Shown here piece after piece: positions 44,881-53,386 of a stretch of 64,000 nt of DNA. Source of the DNA: CBDAMZ01 sp965197375 (lineage in GTDB: Bacteria; Acidobacteriota; Vicinamibacteria; Vicinamibacterales; UBA8438); the NCBI GenBank assembly GCA_965197375.1, contig CBDAMZ010000004.1:17897-81896 (forward strand). Direction: 5' to 3'. Below the pieces are notes generated by a model that had not been told where the DNA came from, ran no database searches, and saw nothing but the letters and a program-made list of their open reading frames with translations. Each line of letters starts with the position of its first letter. The first letter of the stretch is position 1. A program made the position numbers and the translations under genes.

Positions 44881-45854
44881 ATGCGAATACCGTCAAACCA
44901 CTGTCCAAGAACCCTGGGGCGGTACAGTGGCCCGTCTGGCACGACGATGTAACGTGGGAGGATCGGCTGCGTTACTACTGGCCTCATTGTTGGGGTCTAT
45001 TGGGGTGCGTGCGTAGCAACGTGAACTTGGTTCAGATGGGCGATCTCAGCATTATTACAGCGCCGGGTGAGATCGATCCAGCGTATTTCCTCGGCCGCCG
45101 AGCCAGCACCGCTGATTATGGCGAGCATTGGGGGACGTGGTTCTTTCCAGCAATGATCGGTGTCGACCGCTACATGCCAGGTACACACCATGCGGTCATC
45201 GGCTATCTGTCGTACATGATCCCCAGCACTGACTACGTCGGATGGTTGAACGGCAACCACCAGAACCACTACGAAGATCTAGTGACCATCGGGAAGCGCT
45301 TTGGTGACGATATCGGTCGCCGATGGTTCGAGCTTCTAGAAGTCTCGCCGCCGACTTCGGCGAATCCAATTCCCTGATGTCCTGTCCATGGGGCCGCTTC
45401 CCACGCGCTACACTTGACACGTGTGAGCCGGATGTTTACGGGGCGATTGTCCATCCGGCGGAAACAGCATCGGCGCTCGCCTATGTAATCGTCGCACTTA
45501 TCGTGTGGCGACGCTATCGTGAGGCAGACTACCGCATCCCAGCACGCCATCTTCCCGGTATCGTGGCCATTATCGGTCTCGCGTCTGGGCTCTTTCACGC
45601 CTCGTTCACCGCACTGTTTCACGCCCTCGATCTAGGAGTTATCTTCCTGTTGATTGGCTATTTGCTCACAGCTCAATTGGTCCACCGCGGACAAGTCGCT
45701 GAGTCGAACTTCCCCACTGTCTTCGTACTTTTTAGCATTGGGGGTGGTTTGCTTCCGTTCTTGCACCTTTGGCTGGGATTCGTTGGCCTTGTACTCGGCG
45801 GAGTGAATCGCACCGGGTTTCTCGGAGACCTCATTGCTTGGGAGGATGGGGGCT

Positions 45855-46442
45855 ATGGGACGTCCCAGTCGGTTTTCTCCGGAAGTGCGCGAACGTGCCG
45901 TCCGGATGGTCGAGGAGTACCGGGAGGCCCACGCCTCAGAGTGGGCGGTGCTGCAGTCGGTGGCGCCGAAGCTCGGCTGCACGGCGGAGACGCTGCGGAA
46001 GTGGGTGCGGCAGGCGCAGCGTGATGCTGGGCATCGGCCGGGCCTGACGACGAGCGAGCGGGAGCGGTTGAAGGAGCTGGAGCGCGAGGTCCGTGAGCTG
46101 AAGCGGGCGAATGAGATCCTGCGGAAAGCGTTCGCGTATTTCGCCCAGGCGGAGCGCGACCGCCGGAGGACGTCGCCACGATGGTCCAGTTCATCGCCGA
46201 CCATCGCGCCGTGGTCGGGGTCGAGCCGATCTGCCGATCGCCCCGTCGACGGACTCATCGCCATCGGCACCAGCGGACACATCCGACGCGCCGGTCCGCA
46301 CGGGCGCAGCGCGACGGTCAGCTCCGCGTCGAGATTCAGCGGGTCTATGACGCGCACCAGCAGGTCTACGGCCCCCGGAAAGTCTGGAAGCAGCTGCGAC
46401 GGGACGGCGTCCGCGTGGCGCGCTGCACCGTGGCGCGCCTGA
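45855..46442 (+). CDS. Transposase OrfA frame of IS copy 2
   Basis: Starts MGRPSRFSPEVRERAVRMV with GGGAGG upstream. The canonical OrfA part (helix-turn-helix plus ELEREVRELKRANEILRKAF zipper) ends near 46180; beyond that the frame is an accidental extension to 46442. OrfB begins in the neighbouring frame inside this overlap, so a programmed frameshift would make the OrfAB fusion. Confidence 0.8.
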   Translation: MGRPSRFSPEVRERAVRMVEEYREAHASEWAVLQSVAPKLGCTAETLRKWVRQAQRDAGHRPGLTTSERERLKELEREVRELKRANEILRKAFAYFAQAERDRRRTSPRWSSSSPTIAPWSGSSRSADRPVDGLIAIGTSGHIRRAGPHGRSATVSSASRFSGSMTRTSRSTAPGKSGSSCDGTASAWRAAPWRA

Positions 46443-47065
46443 TGCGCGCGATGGGCCTTGCCGGGGCCGTCCGGGGCCGGGCCTGGGTCACCACGACCCA
46501 CGCCGGTGAGGGCGGTCGCCCGGTGGACCTCGTTGACCGCCGATTCGTGGCCACCCGTCCGAATCAGCTCTGGGTCTCCGATTTCACGTACGTCGCACCC
46601 TGGGGCGGCTTTGGCTACGTCGCGTTCGTCATCGACGTGTTTGCGCGACGCACTGTGGGCTGGCGGGTGTCGGCCTCCATGCGCACGGACTTTGTGCTGG
46701 ATGCGGTGGAGCAGGCGATCTACGCCCGCCGGGGCGACGCCCTCACCGGCCTCGTACATCACAGTGATGCCGGGTCGCAATATCTCTCGATGCGGTACAC
46801 GGATCGCCTCGTGGACGCCGGCATCGCGCCGTCGGTCGGCAGCCAAGGCGATGCCTATGACAATGCCCTCGCCGAATCGGTGATCGGCTTGTACAAGACG
46901 GAGGCGATTCGACGGAAGGGCCCGTGGCGCACCCTCGAGGCCGTGGAGTTCGCCACCTTGACGTGGGTGGACTGGTTCAACACACGACGACTGTTGGGGC
47001 CGCTCGGGGACATTCCACCAGCAGAGTTCGAGGCGCAGTACTATGAGCAGGCTGAGGTGGCCTGA
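46181..47065 (+). CDS. Transposase OrfB of IS copy 2
   Basis: 294 aa from MVQFIADHRAVVGVEPIC, the canonical OrfB start, uninterrupted through the HTH_21-like part (VYGPRKVWKQLRRDGVRVARCTVARLMRAMGL) and the catalytic core with DDE residues (SDFTYV, HSDAGSQY, NALAESVIG). Only this copy has OrfB intact from its own start. The 10-bp deletion replaces the usual AVLPIAPST with an RSPRR segment. Confidence 0.85.
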   Translation: MVQFIADHRAVVGVEPICRSPRRRTHRHRHQRTHPTRRSARAQRDGQLRVEIQRVYDAHQQVYGPRKVWKQLRRDGVRVARCTVARLMRAMGLAGAVRGRAWVTTTHAGEGGRPVDLVDRRFVATRPNQLWVSDFTYVAPWGGFGYVAFVIDVFARRTVGWRVSASMRTDFVLDAVEQAIYARRGDALTGLVHHSDAGSQYLSMRYTDRLVDAGIAPSVGSQGDAYDNALAESVIGLYKTEAIRRKGPWRTLEAVEFATLTWVDWFNTRRLLGPLGDIPPAEFEAQYYEQAEVA

Positions 47066-47451
47066 TTCAACAAATTCGGTCTCCGAGAAACCCGGTACGA
47101 TTCAGAGTGCTCGTGCTGTGGCGGGCGAACGGCATAACTCTAAAGGGAACAAGAGCGGGCTATCGTACGGCCGTTGGACTGTTCTTGCCAGGTTTAGTGT
47201 TACTGCTTTCCGACCACGGACAGATCGGGTGTTTTCGCGGCCGGCTTGAGCACTTCGTGCAGCCGCACGCCATTTGGCACCTACTTTCGGCCACGAGCTT
47301 CTACTTCTTTTATCGTTACCAGCGAGCGATCGAGCATGGTGCCCATCCAGCTAATCCACCCTAGCGAACAAACACAACGGCAGTACCTAGCTATCTGCCA
47401 GGCTTTCTCTTCCCATGCAATCTGGGTAGGGTTTTAAGGTGCGTGAATACG

Positions 47452-48042
47452 CTATACGGACCTCGCTGACTTTAGTAGACGCCCAAGCACCCACCCGCCA
47501 ATTGACGCCGGCATTAGCATCGCTATGCCGATACCGATCAAGAGCATGAGCTGGCTTTCACCGTGGGATGCCGAGATCACAAGCCGTGAGGTAATGGCGA
47601 GTACTCCCCCCCCAATTACGCCGGAGGCGGCGAACACCAGAGCCGAGTAGACAACTATCCGCCACCCCCTACCGAGGAACGCTACGCCGACTGCTCCCAT
47701 GAGACCAAACGAGAGCGAAAAACTGCCTGCAAATACCACCAGGAGCTGCATTAGCGTTTCACGCCCCGACATGGCCTGAATGCCAACTGCACCCAGTGTC
47801 GGGAGGAATACGCCGATTGGAAAAGCTAGAGCGAATCCCACGCTTCCACGTCGTCCCTCACGTAGCGACGCTCCAGCCACGGCACCACCAACCAGTGTTG
47901 GAATCACCAGGACGAGCAGTAATCGGGGTGTCGACTCTCGAGCGAAGAAGCCAACAGTTCCAAGCAGAAGTGGGAGAACGAACAGGCCAAACCCACTCAG
48001 GCCCATCCCGCTCAGAAAGCCAATGGCTGCTCGCCGCGTCAT
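47452..48042 (-). CDS. Polytopic membrane protein of unknown function
   Basis: 196 aa, glycine/alanine-rich, with about six hydrophobic segments (FLSGMGLSGFGLFVLPLLLGTVGF, LLLVLVIPTLVGGAVAGA, VGFALAFPIGVFLPTLGAV, LLVVFAGSFSLSFGLMGAVGVAFL, VVYSALVFAASGVIGGGVLA, LLIGIGIAMLMPASIGGWVL). No recognised motif. It follows the Omp85-like gene on the same strand by 29 bp and could belong with it. Confidence 0.65.
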   Translation of the reverse strand: MTRRAAIGFLSGMGLSGFGLFVLPLLLGTVGFFARESTPRLLLVLVIPTLVGGAVAGASLREGRRGSVGFALAFPIGVFLPTLGAVGIQAMSGRETLMQLLVVFAGSFSLSFGLMGAVGVAFLGRGWRIVVYSALVFAASGVIGGGVLAITSRLVISASHGESQLMLLIGIGIAMLMPASIGGWVLGRLLKSARSV

Positions 48043-48071
48043 TCCCGAGTAGCCTGGTCTAGCGCTGTCAT

Positions 48072-49652
48072 CTAGAATTTAATATCAGACCCGGCGTTAA
48101 ATACCCAGCGGCTCGCATTTGCAACAGGATCGAGGGCGTACGCCACATCGAACCGTACCCCTGGGCGGGTAGACAGGCGGTGGCTGCCCAGTAAAAGACT
48201 CGCGCCCACTGCAGTTGTAAGATCCGAGAGGTCAATTCCTGTTCCATTTGGCCACGCGAACCCGCTGTCGACAAAAGCGGCGACACCCAGCGATAGGAGT
48301 TGACCAATGTCATCAGCGACGAACCACCGTTCCTCGGCACTTATGAGCAACGAGCGCGTTCCCGCAAATTGCCGAACCGGATAGCCGCGAAGGCCGGTGC
48401 CGGTGCCGAGGAGAATCTGGACTTCAGGGTCGAGGCTGTGCCCGTGGCGGTAATCAATCTTTCCCAGCAGAGTATGGCGAACCGCGTGTTGCCGGAGATA
48501 GCGCAGCCGAGCTTCACCTAAAGCGTTGAACCAGCGTCCCTGTTCGTGGCGAGCTGTCGCACCGATGGTTCCAATAAGAAAGTGAGAGGGTGAAAAACTA
48601 AACCCGTGCGAGTGGCCGGCTGAAACAAAGAGAACACGGTCGTCTTGGCCACCAAATGCTGGCATCGAAATCCCAAACGTGCCGTACGACTCGGCCCCAA
48701 GATTGAAATCCTCAAGCCCCTCGAAGCGGTTCACATGCGCGAGCTGCACAAATCGATGTTTTACAGCGCTGATGCCGACTTCGGCGATCCCAAAATCTCG
48801 ACTCCTGCTGCCCACTAGTTCTTCCCGCACCCGATACGCGGCGTGGAGCCGAACTGCACTCCTTGGACGCCGCCGAACGCCACGGAAAACTTCGAAGTCC
48901 CCCCACTGAGCTCGGTGCCGGAGTCGTTCGATCTCCTCACCGCCATCGTAGAGTGGATCCCGCCGACTGAAGGCACCAGCCTTGACGGAGATCGCCCATT
49001 TATCCTCAAGTGAAAAAAACGGTCGGACAAACGAGGCGAATTTTTCATCGCCGTCACTGAGGTCGGCAAGCGACGCAGTAAGTACGAAGCGTGATCCCAT
49101 AAATTGTTGATCTCGATATGAGAAGCGGTTCGTCTTTCGATCAATATTGCTCCGGTGGGAGACGGTGACTGCTTTGCCGAATCCAAGAAGGTTCTTCTCA
49201 GAAAAACCAAACTCCCAGAGGGATCGGTCTCCGACCCGCTCGAAGTCGATCCGCGGCGCTAACGTCCAAGCGTCCCATGTCACAACTTGAACGTCCACGC
49301 CTTCGGCATGGCCGTCCCCGTCCTTATCTACGGGTATAGTGTCGACCCGTGCCTCTCGCAAGAACGGGAGGGCTCTGAGGTTGCGTTCGGTCTGCGCGAG
49401 AAGCTCAGGGCTTAGCACATCGCCTGGCGCAAACAGAAGTTCGCGTCTGATGACACTCTCGCGCGTGCGAACGTGTATCTTGTTGGCAACCCGATACGGA
49501 GCTGAAATTCCCCTGCTGGATTCATCAAACACCTTCCGCGAAAGAACTTCGATCGTGTTAATGCGTGGTTGGTCTGGCTCGGTCTGGTTCTGAGCGACGG
49601 GGCTAACCGATTGAAGGATGCACACCACCGCCGTGCAGAACCAGGCGCGCAT
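48072..49652 (-). CDS. Omp85-like outer-membrane protein with a single POTRA domain
   Basis: 526 aa. Signal peptide, then one POTRA-like domain (about 58-125: VIRRELLFAPGDVLSPELLAQTERNLRALPFLREARV). A beta-barrel of the surface-antigen type follows, ending in an aromatic terminal strand (WVFNAGSDIKF). A GLRGYPVRQFAGTRSLLISAEERWF stretch matches the conserved GxRGY strand of Omp85 proteins (L6 RGY motif). This is shorter than BamA, which has five POTRA domains, so a patatin- or TamA-like relative or a dedicated transporter is more likely. Confidence 0.82.
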   Translation of the reverse strand: MRAWFCTAVVCILQSVSPVAQNQTEPDQPRINTIEVLSRKVFDESSRGISAPYRVANKIHVRTRESVIRRELLFAPGDVLSPELLAQTERNLRALPFLREARVDTIPVDKDGDGHAEGVDVQVVTWDAWTLAPRIDFERVGDRSLWEFGFSEKNLLGFGKAVTVSHRSNIDRKTNRFSYRDQQFMGSRFVLTASLADLSDGDEKFASFVRPFFSLEDKWAISVKAGAFSRRDPLYDGGEEIERLRHRAQWGDFEVFRGVRRRPRSAVRLHAAYRVREELVGSRSRDFGIAEVGISAVKHRFVQLAHVNRFEGLEDFNLGAESYGTFGISMPAFGGQDDRVLFVSAGHSHGFSFSPSHFLIGTIGATARHEQGRWFNALGEARLRYLRQHAVRHTLLGKIDYRHGHSLDPEVQILLGTGTGLRGYPVRQFAGTRSLLISAEERWFVADDIGQLLSLGVAAFVDSGFAWPNGTGIDLSDLTTAVGASLLLGSHRLSTRPGVRFDVAYALDPVANASRWVFNAGSDIKF

Positions 49653-49818
49653 GATTGTTTATCTTAGCGCCCTTGGATGTTGCCTGGAGCGGTCAGGTCA
49701 GGAGGAACCTTAGGCACGTGGCCGACCTGCCGTGCAAGCGTGAACTCAGGGGACAACGTGGTCGCGCTATTCTTGCGCCGTGTTACGAAAACAATCTCCA
49801 CCACGAGAGGCGGTGAGG

Positions 49819-50985
49819 CTAGACAATTAGAACCGTCCGCGCCAGCTGCGCGTTGTGTTCAAGGAAGGTTTTCTTGTTTTCAAGCTCCGTTGCTGTTGGC
49901 TGCACGTTTCCGTTGATGTCGGTCACACGTGACGTGAGCGTGTGGTCGCCAGGTGCCTTGGCATCCCAGGTGTAGTTAAAAAACTTCCAGGAATAAGTTT
50001 CGCTGGTGGCTGGATCAATCGCTGCTGGTTGCCATGGCTCCTCGTCCACCTTCACCTCAACCGACTGGATCGGCGTACCATCATTCAGAACGACACCGAA
50101 CACGTTGTACCGGCTACCGTCCTTCGTAACGCGTGCGATAAAGGACTTCAATCGCATGCTGGTAATCGCCGTCTCTTTCCACTTCATCTCGCCATTGACT
50201 ATCTCGCCTTTTAAGGTTCGATACCAGCGGGCTTGATATTTTCCAAGGTATTGATCTTTCTGAACGTGGATCTCAGAGAGGTACTTCACGTTCGGTGCCC
50301 CGTACCAACCAGGCACAAGTAGGCGAAGCGGCCGACCCTGATGCGCTGTGAGGGGTTCGCCGTTCAGCTCATAGGCAAGTAGTGGCTCGTCTGAAATCGC
50401 CTTGTCTCTGGGCAAGCTACGTCCGTACTGCTGCTCTACGGGATAAGTTCGTCCCCGGAACTCCACTTCCTCTTCTCCGTGATCCGCCCCGAGGAAAACA
50501 AACTCTCGTGCCTCCGCTTGCACGCCAGCCCGGTCAAGCACAACTCGAAGCGGGACCCCGGTCCAGCGACCATTGCTTGATAGTCCGTTCAACGGCCCGC
50601 GGTTTCCCGAGCACTCGAACCCAAAGACTAACTCCCTCTTCGGCATCGCACGTAGGTCTGCCAACGATAGCGACAGCGGTTCGTCTACCAGACCAGAGAT
50701 CCGCAGCCGGTAGGTGGCCCTGTCAATTTCCGGATGACCATAGTGCTGCGTTGTAAAAAACTGGTTAATCGGTGTGAAGACGCCGTCGATGTGTCGGATG
50801 TCGATAATGCGCCGCTCCGGGGTTCGTTCCAAAGTGATGGTCTCTGGCAAATCGGTGAAGGGCACGAGGGTCTCGCCAGGCGAGAGGGCTGGAAATACCC
50901 ATTCCGGTAGGCCGAGCACACCCAGGCCAGCCGCCACAGTGAGACTTCCCTTTAGGAGATCACGCCGAGTGGTCTCTTGCGTCAT
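49819..50985 (-). CDS. Sulfite-oxidase-family molybdopterin oxidoreductase (Tat-exported)
   Basis: 388 aa. Twin-arginine signal (TTRRDLLKGSLTVAAGLGVLGLP). The molybdopterin domain has FGFECSGNRGPLNGLSSNGRWTGVPL with the Mo-ligand Cys, and RPLRLLVPGWYGAPNVKYLSEI, the sulfite oxidase core. The C-terminal Ig-like dimerisation domain (about 285-385) contains VKVDEEPWQPA and WKFFNYTWDAKAPGDHTLTSRVTD. A periplasmic enzyme; the electron acceptor is probably the cytochrome encoded just upstream. A broken second copy lies at 52.6-53.3 kb. Confidence 0.88.
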   Translation of the reverse strand: MTQETTRRDLLKGSLTVAAGLGVLGLPEWVFPALSPGETLVPFTDLPETITLERTPERRIIDIRHIDGVFTPINQFFTTQHYGHPEIDRATYRLRISGLVDEPLSLSLADLRAMPKRELVFGFECSGNRGPLNGLSSNGRWTGVPLRVVLDRAGVQAEAREFVFLGADHGEEEVEFRGRTYPVEQQYGRSLPRDKAISDEPLLAYELNGEPLTAHQGRPLRLLVPGWYGAPNVKYLSEIHVQKDQYLGKYQARWYRTLKGEIVNGEMKWKETAITSMRLKSFIARVTKDGSRYNVFGVVLNDGTPIQSVEVKVDEEPWQPAAIDPATSETYSWKFFNYTWDAKAPGDHTLTSRVTDINGNVQPTATELENKKTFLEHNAQLARTVLIV

Positions 50986-51035
50986 ATTGGAACACCAAAG
51001 GTCAACAGCGCGTTACCGAAAGCCTGTGTACAGTC

Positions 51036-51068
51036 CCCTCCCAGACCCTACGCCAGGGTCCGGGAGGG
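51036..51068 (-). other. Intercistronic hairpin between cytochrome and oxidase genes
   Basis: CCCTCCCAGACCCT (51036-51049) and AGGGTCCGGGAGGG (51055-51068) form a 14-bp stem with one A-C mismatch and a 5-nt loop. No T run follows on the coding (minus) strand, so it may act as an mRNA-stabilising or expression-setting element rather than a full terminator. Counterpart at 53331-53363. Confidence 0.65.
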
Positions 51069-51092
51069 ATTTACCTTCAGGATCGACTCTTG

Positions 51093-52499
51093 TTAGTCGT
51101 CCGTACTTTTTTTCGGATTGTTAAGGTCAAGACTGTCGACTGTGTATCCGATGTATGGGATGAACATCTCATCCCAACTCTGTTCGGCCCAGTACACTTC
51201 CTTGTCCGGTGCTGGGTTCCATCGGTTCTTCAGTGAGTTGTCGTAGTGGCCAACGGCAGTCACCTTACTCCCTGCCGGTAAGTGCAGCGGCTCTGCCAAT
51301 TCGTACTGCAGTTGCCAATTGAAATTGAAGTTCGGCACGCTAAGAATGGTTTCGTCCCTGCCATCCGGATACGTGACGACCCACTTCATGTCTTTCCCAC
51401 GCAAGTGCATGTGCGGCCACATGTGGTAGACCGTAATAGGCTCCGTCACCGGCGTGACCGCTACGATTTTCCAGTTATCGACAAACGGTGGAATGGTTGG
51501 GACTTCATCATTTGTTCCTGTTTCTTCAGACACGTATTCTATGCCGTCGACGAGGCTATGACGGACCGGTACGACTGCCGTCGGCAGTGATTGGCCTACC
51601 GACTGTGTGAACACCTCGTGCGTCACTGGACTCTTGTGAAACCAAAGGCCAAGCCGCGTTGCGTCGACCTCAGGCGTACCGGTTGCCTGATAGTGCATGT
51701 TAAACCGCAGCCACAAACCTGACTTCAGACGTTTACCAACGCCCGGTGCGTATCGCTCATAGCTCCGACCAGGAACGTACGCGATCAGGTGGAAGCGCTC
51801 GCCCGTCTCCTCTGGTGCGTCGAAGGTCCCCCCGGTCGTTGGATCATCCGGACACGGCAGCCCGGTTCCGTTTTCAAGCAGGGCACCTTTTTCGTCTACA
51901 TGACAAGTGTCCGGTAGGATGACCGAGTCGATCCGACCGTGGTGCGTGACGCGGCGATTACTCGGCCGCATCTCAATCGCACGTATGAACTTGTCCTCCG
52001 GTAAGGTGTTGTGGACATAGAAGTTCATGTACGGAATTTCACCATCGGCGGGTGCCGCGAACTCTGGCATCACCAACACGTAATCGGGAGGACCCTCGTC
52101 ACCCTGCCAGCCTTCGGCGAAGGCGGGAAACTCCGGAAGATCCGCCTCGTTGCCTCTGGGCGAACCCGCATCGACCCATCGCGAGATGATGTCGATCTCC
52201 TCATGTGTGAGGCTGGTGTTGTTCTTGAAACTGCCAAAGGCAGGATCTGCGTGCCAGGGTGGCATCTCACGTGACACAACCTTGGTTCTAACCGCTCTGG
52301 CCCAGGGACGAACAGCCTCGTAGGAGGTCAACGACATCGGCGCGACCTCTCCCGGGCGATGACAGGAGACACAGTGCTCGAACAGGATCGGCGCTACATC
52401 CTTCGAGAAGGTCGGACGCGTTGCCTCCTGCCCAGCTGCGGCCCACGGAAGCGCCACAAGCACTACAACCGCTGCGACGAGAATCCCAGCACGGTTCAT
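51093..52499 (-). CDS. c-type cytochrome fused to copper monooxygenase-like domain, copy B
   Basis: 468 aa from ATG 52499 (AGGAGG upstream), signal peptide MNRAGILVAAVVVLVALPW..AAAG. The N-terminal haem-c module has HCVSCHRPGEVAPMSL, with likely axial Met in SREMPPWHADPAFGSF. The long C-terminal part resembles the PHM/ascorbate-dependent type II copper monooxygenase fold and keeps His/Met-rich motifs: RVTHHGRIDS, RFNMHYQATG and YHMWPHMHLRGKDMKWVV. Probably periplasmic, passing electrons to or from the neighbouring sulfite-oxidase-like enzyme. Paralogue of the 53.4 kb gene (about 95% similar by eye) and distant relative of the 10.6 kb gene. Confidence 0.83.
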   Translation of the reverse strand: MNRAGILVAAVVVLVALPWAAAGQEATRPTFSKDVAPILFEHCVSCHRPGEVAPMSLTSYEAVRPWARAVRTKVVSREMPPWHADPAFGSFKNNTSLTHEEIDIISRWVDAGSPRGNEADLPEFPAFAEGWQGDEGPPDYVLVMPEFAAPADGEIPYMNFYVHNTLPEDKFIRAIEMRPSNRRVTHHGRIDSVILPDTCHVDEKGALLENGTGLPCPDDPTTGGTFDAPEETGERFHLIAYVPGRSYERYAPGVGKRLKSGLWLRFNMHYQATGTPEVDATRLGLWFHKSPVTHEVFTQSVGQSLPTAVVPVRHSLVDGIEYVSEETGTNDEVPTIPPFVDNWKIVAVTPVTEPITVYHMWPHMHLRGKDMKWVVTYPDGRDETILSVPNFNFNWQLQYELAEPLHLPAGSKVTAVGHYDNSLKNRWNPAPDKEVYWAEQSWDEMFIPYIGYTVDSLDLNNPKKSTDD

Positions 52500-52565
52500 T
52501 TCATTCCTCCTTGACTCAAAACGCCCTTCACCTAGCAATATCGGTCGTCAGTCCATCTAATTCAG

Positions 52566-53280
52566 TCAATCGGTCGACTTGCCCGGCCTCCAGTTTAAGA
52601 CATCTCGCACAAGTTGGCCATCTTTAATGACCGCTGCGCTATGGCGAAGCGGCCGACCCTGATGCGTCGTAAGCGGCTCACCGTTCAGTTCATAGGCGAG
52701 CAGCGGCTCGTCGGAGATCGCCGTGTCGCGAGGCAAGCTGCGCCCGTACTGCTGCTCTACGGGATAAGTTCGTCCTCGGAATTCCACTTCCTCTTCCCCG
52801 TGATCCGCACCGAGGAAAACAAACTCTCGTGCCTCCGCTTGCACGCCAGCCCGGTCAAGCACGGCTCGCAGAGGGACGCCGGTCCAGCGACCGTTGCTCG
52901 ATAGTCCGTTCAACGGCCCGCGGTTTCCCGAGCACTCGAACCCAAAGACTAACTCCCTCTTCGGCATCGCACGTAGGTCTGCCAATGATAGCGACAGTGG
53001 TTCGTCTACCGGACCAGAGATCCGCAGCCGGTAGGTGGCCCTGTCAATTTCCGGATGACCATAGTGCTGCGTTGTAAAAAACTGGTTAATCGGTGTGAAG
53101 ACGCCGTCGATGTGTCGGATGTCGATAATGCGCCGCTCCGGGGTTCGTTCCAAAGTGCACGAGGGTCTCGCCAGGCGAGAGGGCTGGAAACGCCCATTCC
53201 GGTAGGCCGAGCACACCCAGGCCAGCCGCCACAGTGAGACTTCCCTTTAGGAGATCACGCCGAGTGGTCTCTTGCGTTAT
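52566..53280 (-). pseudogene. Broken sulfite-oxidase-like copy fused to an amidohydrolase tail
   Basis: Duplicated 5' part of the oxidase gene. The start codon has become ATA (53280-53278), a 26-bp deletion relative to 50837-50862 puts the Tat signal out of frame, and at 52651 the sequence jumps to the last 22 codons of the amidohydrolase (SAAVIKDGQLVRDVLN). The middle (HIDGVFTPINQFFTTQHYG to AYELNGEPLTTHQGRP) is still well conserved, including the Mo-ligand Cys. Confidence 0.88.
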
Positions 53281-53330
53281 ATTGGAACATCAAAGGTCAA
53301 CAGCGCGTTACCGAAAGTCTACGTACAGAT

Positions 53331-53363
53331 CCCTCCCAGACCCCACACTAGGGTCTGGGAGGG
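53331..53363 (-). other. Intercistronic hairpin, second copy
   Basis: CCCTCCCAGACCC (53331-53343) and GGGTCTGGGAGGG (53351-53363) form a perfect 13-bp stem with a 7-nt loop, 23 bp past the cytochrome stop. Compared with the copy at 51036-51068 the mismatched pair is restored to A-T here. Confidence 0.65.
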
Positions 53364-53386
53364 ATTGTCTTCAGGGCCGACCTTTA

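Larger units (their letters stand above)
43545..44926 (+). mobile_element. IS3-family insertion sequence of a second type (1382 bp)
   Basis: Imperfect terminal repeats: left TACATCGCCCTAGGGT..CTTGGACA, right end (reverse strand) TGTACCGCCCCAGGGT..CTTGGACA. The 4-bp target duplication GTGG (43541-43544 and 44927-44930) is intact, which argues for recent insertion. Two overlapping orfs inside. Not related in sequence to the threefold element elsewhere in the window. Confidence 0.88.
42339..45377 (+). pseudogene. Neutral/alkaline ceramidase-like hydrolase interrupted by an IS
   Basis: ATG 42339 starts a signal peptide (ILIAVNVALATMGFTSPIRA) followed by LMVGASAVDITP, the start of the neutral ceramidase N-terminal domain. 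STDLPGLASKHSNWVRRRVE, IHSTHTHSAPDASG (zinc/active-site His) and NWHNHPDTLG follow. The frame is cut at 43544 by an IS3-family element. After removing bases 43545-44930 (IS plus one GTGG duplication) the frame runs on exactly through WHDDVTWEDRLRYYW and ITAPGEIDPAYFLG to TGA 45375-45377. The rebuilt protein has about 550 residues. Neutral ceramidases hydrolyse the amide of ceramides; this enzyme would be exported. Confidence 0.85.
45804..47104 (+). mobile_element. IS3-family insertion sequence, copy 2 (1301 bp)
   Basis: Same 27-bp terminal repeats as copy 1 (one C/T difference at the left end). The target duplication is GAG (45801-45803, 47105-47107). Compared with copies 1 and 3 it lacks 10 bp (GCCGTGCTGC) near 46234, which changes the frame relation of orfA and orfB. 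Confidence 0.92.
45377..47364 (+). pseudogene. Alkaline ceramidase-like membrane hydrolase interrupted by IS copy 2
   Basis: ATG 45377 shares its A with the stop of the upstream ceramidase-like gene (TGATG). The left part shows CEPDVYGAIVHPAETASALAY, the N-terminal signature of the ceramidase/phytoceramidase family, then SGLFHASFTALFHALDLG (metal-ligand His and the H..LD motif) and several membrane helices. The IS cuts at 45803. Removing it with one 3-bp duplication (GAG) restores the frame through VLVLWRANG to FVQPHAIWHLLSATSFYFFYRYQ, the family's C-terminal HALWH-like motif. The rebuilt length is 227 aa, normal for the family. An integral membrane zinc-type hydrolase acting on ceramides is the likely ancestral role. 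Confidence 0.82.
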
